Source: Amborella trichopoda
Lineage: Eukaryota > Streptophyta > Magnoliopsida > Amborellales > Amborellaceae
Assembly: GCF_000471905.2 (NCBI RefSeq)
Contig: NW_006500355.1
Coordinates: 1,451,365-1,515,364 of the forward strand
DNA: 64,000 nt
Direction: 5' to 3'
Shown here: positions 60,317 to 64,000 of the stretch, piece after piece
Position numbering within the stretch: the stretch's first letter is position 1
How the letters are laid out: each line of letters opens with the position of its first letter
Translations under genes and position numbers: made by a program
The notes under the pieces: generated by a model
What the model saw: the letters and a program-made list of their open reading frames with translations, nothing else
What the model was told of the DNA's origin: nothing
Database searches by the model: none

Positions 60317-60676
60317 GGGTGCGGTTTGTGTAGAGCCGAGGCTCTAAACGATCAAATTAGAGCCCGCTTTCAAATAGTGTCGAGAGACCTTAAATTATAT
60401 TTTTCATTTTTAGTTATAAAATTTAAAGCTTCAAAAATAGTGTAGTGAGCACATCTATGACAACTTGAAAATATTGAAAATTGACTGTCAAAAAATAGAT
60501 TACAAGTTGCACTATCTATAAAACTTGAAATCTATTTTTTTCTCATGTCCATGCATCTTGATGTGGATATGATTAATTTGATGATATTGGGCATCAAAAC
60601 AACCTCTTCTAGTGAAAGTTTCGAGATTGGCTCTAATTTGATTGTTTAGAGCCTAGGCTCTAAATAAACTTTTCCC
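60317..60676 (+). mobile_element. Family A MITE
   Basis: 360 bp, GGGTGCGGTTTGTGTAGAGC to AAATAAACTTTTCCC. Flanks TTCTTGTAT (60308-60316) and TTCTCATAT (60677-60685) agree at 7 of 9. Terminal repeats of about 35 bp are well preserved. Confidence 0.87.
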
Positions 60677-62187
60677 TTCTCATATATGTTTTTTTTGGGT
60701 AAATATTTTCTTGTATTAATCTGAATTTTGTCCTCTCTCTCTCTCTCTTTCTTTCACCTGCTTATAAATCAACAATGCGTTTGGAGTCCTTGAAAATTAA
60801 TTTCTGGGATATTATTATCTGGAAGTGAGGCATATCTATCTAATGATTCCTAACAATTGGTGCCCAAAATTAGAGGAGTTATGCTTTGGTCATCCTTATT
60901 TTTACCTCATTTTTTAGCAAAAAGATTTTCAACAATGTGTGGAATGTTTATTATCTGAACATGTAGATTATTTATTATCTGAAAGTTAATATTTTTCACC
61001 CCCATTCATCTCTCACTCTTATAAATCCCATGCCCTCTATCCCACAAACCCTCTTATCATCTCTTTTTCCTTGTACTTTTCAAGAAACTTTTTTGTTTTC
61101 CAGATGAGCCCCAAAAGTTTAGATGTCTCTTCTCGTATTAATATGAATAAATTTGCACCAGCAGTAAGCCTCCTTTGAAAAATATTTTCTAATGGAGAAG
61201 TCTTAAAAACGTCGTTAAGGTGAAAATGAATAGTGTTTAGCCTCACAATGGCTCATGTTGCGGTTTTTCATATTTTTCGCATGAAAAATTGACCGCACCG
61301 GATTTAGTCGATTTACCCATGTCGTCTGAAAAATATCAGATGGTGCTGAGTCTATAGACGAAAACACTATGCATATTCACCCATAGGCATTGCGTAGTGG
61401 TTTATCTCCATCAAACACTGATTCTTGTCATTCAAGTTACGGCATGGTTTAGCTAACACAAGTTACGTACATGTATTTCATCAACCACTCCAAAACAATC
61501 CTACCATGCAATGTCAGATTAGCTAAAATCAAGTGGCCATGCACAGTGGACTACTTTGAAAAACAATATATACTGGTGGGAGAATGTGTCTCCAACTGAG
61601 ATTCAAGGATGTGTTCTCATCGCTCGGAGGCATTAGGTACTATACTTTTAAGGCCAATCTAGCATTCAACGCTTCATTGAAATATTTACTAATGCTTTTT
61701 TCCAGAGTTTCAAAACTTGGATTAGTGGGGTGGATCATTTACCCTATTTTGGATTGTTGGATCGGCAATCTGGATTGGTGATCCAAAACATACTTAAAAA
61801 AATAAAATTTTCAATTAAAATAAGAGTTTATGAGGCCAGGATTAGAGGAACTTAAAAAAACATTAGATACCAAATTGGAAATCGTCGGGCTTTGAAACAT
61901 TGTCTCCACTAATAATGAATTTGCATTAACCCTATTGCACTCATTATGTACAATGGTGTGCAGAAATGTTGCCTGCCAATCTTCTACCAATGTATTCCTA
62001 GTACTATAAAGCAAGATTTCTTTGTTTTAGAATCCCACAAATGTCTTCTAAAAAGTAGTGATGTCCATACACAATAAATCCAAACAACTTCAACAATTTG
62101 CATTGATTAAATACAAAGCAAAGGCAGACCTAGTTTGTGGTGCACTGTGAACCCACAACCTCAGAATGTGCGTATTGTTGTACAAAT
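60677..62187. other. Intergenic, no gene seen
   Basis: AT-rich with a short CT run near 60735-60750. No exon, RNA gene or clear transposon end recognised. Confidence 0.5.
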
Positions 62188-62486
62188 TAGGGGTGGCAAT
62201 GGACCCGGACCCTGACCTGACCAGAAACTCGAGGGGTAGACCCGATCTAGGCTGGGTATGAGTCCAAAATATGGACCTAATAGGTCAGGTCCAGGTCCAA
62301 ATCTTGGACCCGAATACTATTCACTTCCGGTTCAGGTCCGGTGATATTTTTTGGGTCCCAATATATGAAAGATAGTTAAATATATAGATATTTTTTAAAA
62401 TTTTGGGTTGGGTCCAGGTCTGAGTCAAAGTCCCATACCATTTTTCGGGCCGGATCCGGACCTGACCGGACCCATTGCCAACCCTA
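62188..62486. mobile_element. Possible hAT-like MITE
   Basis: TAGGGGTGGCAATGGACCCG at the left and GACCCATTGCCAACCCTA at the right are inverted matches of about 20 bp, around a body full of GGTCCAGGTCC/GGACCTGACC phrases. Target duplication is unclear (only AAAT on both sides). Confidence 0.6.
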
Positions 62487-62709
62487 AAATATAACGTGCT
62501 ACCCATCTAGCTAAAACTGTGGCAAAGAATTGTGCTCCTATTCTGGTTCCATAACAACGGAGTTTTCTGCAATCTTAATTGAAAAAAGTGTGATATAAGT
62601 TAAAGACTCAAAGCAATGGATCTAAAACCCTCACAAATCATAGAGAAAGATCAAACATCACATAAAGATAAATTGAAAGATCATAATAAATGTAAGTGTC
62701 ATCACATTT

Positions 62710-63408
62710 AAAGCCACTGCACTCAATGTTTCAGCCACCTGTTGAGTAAGGCCAACTTGTGCCATTTGAGGGACTCGCGAGCTGCAAGATTTTCGACGCT
62801 TCTTAGAAGCCATTGAAGATCTTGCATTGCCACTCTATGACAATGAATCAGGCGCCCCCTCCACTGGGTCAAAGATGGGAGATCCAATGTCAGCAGGTGA
62901 CATGCCACCGGTCACATCATGAGGAGTGGTATCTCCCAATGGTGTATTCTCTTTGACGGGAGCATTGGGTCCAGTTCGACTGAAGCTCCCCATCTGCAAC
63001 TGAGTCTCCTAAACAGATGGTCAGGTCTTCATAATTGCACACAACCATTTTTCTGTAGTTGGCAGCCCATGGGTGTCCCTGCACATTTAAAGGCAAAGAA
63101 TTTTGTCACACAAACCTATATTGTTACACAAACAATAGAAGCATTTATCAGAAAAAGTAAAGAGACTCGCCTGTATGAAATCATCCCAATCTGCCTCTTC
63201 AGCCACCACTATCTTTTTCTCTTCATTCCACCTAAAGCCAGGTTGTTGGAGGAGTTCCTTTCACATTGGAATACTGACCTTTTAGTGTTTTCAGTCTATT
63301 CTTCAGCCTATCCCTATCAAAATCCACCACATATTTGGCTTTCACTGCCTTCGTCATATTATTCCAAGCATTTTTGTGGAAAGATCCCCCAGTCTTCCGC
63401 CCTCCCAT
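62710..63408 (-). pseudogene. Myb/SANT-like (L10-interacting-MYB type) pseudogene
   Basis: Read on the minus strand from ATG at 63408: GGRKTGGSFHKNAWNNMTKA, then YDRDxLKNRxKTLKxQY-type sequence (FDRDRLKNRLKTLKGQYSNV). Here one extra G shifts the frame, and the family pattern continues in the next frame as LLQQPGFRWNEEKKIVVAEE and ADWDDFIQ. A 92-bp GC-AG intron (63170-63079) follows, and the next exon gives GHPWAANYRKMVV and NYEDLTICLGDSVADG, matching the H-P-x-A...Y-x-D-L...G-x-x-x-A-x-G end of the Myb/SANT-like domain. Further on, a second frame change and a stop precede a KKRRKS basic patch. These proteins bind DNA and are related to trihelix and PIF/Harbinger-associated proteins. Two frame changes and the stop mark it as broken, unless they are sequencing errors. 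Confidence 0.8.
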
Positions 63409-63965
63409 GGCTTAATGTACTACCATATATAGAGATAAAGCATACGATAAATAACCAACATTTTACCATAGTTTCAGCATTTTCATCCATGCATTGAGAA
63501 TACCTACTAAGGGCATCACTGAATCATCTTTCTAGCATTATTTAGATAAGGGAAAGGGAAACAGTCACCTTTTTGAAATAAAATTAGTTTCACCTCCGAC
63601 AATACTTAGTTGTGGATGAAGTATGTTGAAAATTATTTGGAGCAGGTGCAGAATGCCGGACCATGTCGTAGAAAAAACATTTCCCTGTTGTCTCCAATGA
63701 TTTATTGAAATTAGACTTTTTGGATGGTTTCCATTGCATAATTTGATAGTAGTAGCTTAATTTTTGTCTAGATTGCTATTCTCTCTATAGATGATGTTCT
63801 ACCTAGAATCAATCATCATGGGTTATGTACTGGGTTTGGGTTGTTTCTCTTATATAAAAGTGGCACTAAAAGCTTCCCTTCTGCTAGATTTTTATGTTTT
63901 CTCTTTCTAGAGGATATTATATACTGAAGCAATCATGGCTATTTTAAAAGGAAAATTGTTTCATG
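63409..63965. other. Flank of the Myb/SANT-like pseudogene
   Basis: No upstream exon of the pseudogene or other gene recognised. Confidence 0.4.
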
Positions 63966-64000
63966 TGGGCTGGACCGCATTTCTACATATGCGGTATAGA
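63966..64000. mobile_element. Family C element end, cut by the window edge
   Basis: GGCTGGACCGCATTTCTACA followed by TATGCGGTATAGA, which in reverse complement resembles the left end of the element at 46126. The rest lies outside the window. Confidence 0.5.

Noticed and set aside
62919..63497. Plus-strand open frame of 192 codons
   Set aside because: It is the antisense shadow of the Myb/SANT-like pseudogene, whose family pattern reads clearly on the minus strand; the plus-strand protein has no recognisable feature.
1..64000. tRNA, rRNA, CRISPR or organelle DNA
   Set aside because: No cloverleaf with a CCA-compatible acceptor and TTCGA loop, no rRNA blocks and no regularly spaced identical repeats with unique spacers were seen by eye; a tRNAscan-SE run would settle the tRNA question.

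Overview
This window is nuclear DNA of a flowering plant. It is AT-rich, its genes have many spliceosomal introns with GT-AG (twice GC-AG) borders, and the encoded proteins match plant families closely. The species cannot be fixed from the sequence. No rRNA, tRNA, CRISPR, bacterial or viral gene was recognised.

Layout of genes. (1) 5654-11666, minus: HRD1-type ER membrane RING-H2 ubiquitin ligase, 7 coding exons plus a 5'UTR intron, 575 aa. (2) 16437-19109, minus: an 890-aa disordered, serine-rich plant protein in a single exon, function not recognised. (3) 22547-28064, plus: URH2-type nucleoside (uridine) hydrolase, 9 exons, 320 aa. (4) 32018-44363, minus: cytosolic tryptophanyl-tRNA synthetase, 12 exons, 402 aa, with a GC-AG first intron and a 4.2-kb last intron that isolates the final 16 codons. 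(5) 50949-58622, plus: a SWIM zinc-finger protein with a MULE-transposase-like core and a long acidic repetitive tail, up to 7 exons, about 1173 aa. (6) 62710-63408, minus: a broken Myb/SANT-like (L10-interacting-MYB type) gene with a frameshift, not visible as one open frame. The five intact genes serve unrelated housekeeping roles (ER-associated degradation, nucleoside salvage, translation, probable nuclear function), so no operon-like logic is expected.

Between and inside the genes the window is packed with short non-autonomous DNA transposons. Family A is about 355-410 bp, with a terminal repeat like GGGTGCGGTTTGTATAGAGC. I count about 20 copies or fragments; for ten of them I could read 9-bp target-site duplications, three of which are perfect and one (61-467) uninformative. 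Family B is about 230 bp and also has 9-bp duplications. Nine-bp duplications point to Mutator-like (MULE) transposition. A is inserted in B at one site and B in A at another, so both were active over overlapping periods. Two further inverted-repeat elements (48128-49322 and 53234-54405) have long terminal repeats; the second sits in an intron of the SWIM/MULE-like gene. An A copy ends 126 bp before the URH2 start codon.

The last intron of the tryptophanyl-tRNA synthetase gene holds satellite-like material: about five degenerate units of 135-142 bp, and a near-perfect 212-bp tandem duplication. Next to the assembly gap (31650-31766) lies a stretch whose dinucleotide make-up suggests it was written backwards without complementing, which is probably an assembly error. 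No wholly new defence or mobile system was found; the most informative novelties are the nested MULE-type MITE families, the GC-AG introns, the hidden Myb/SANT pseudogene and the anomalous gap-edge sequence.
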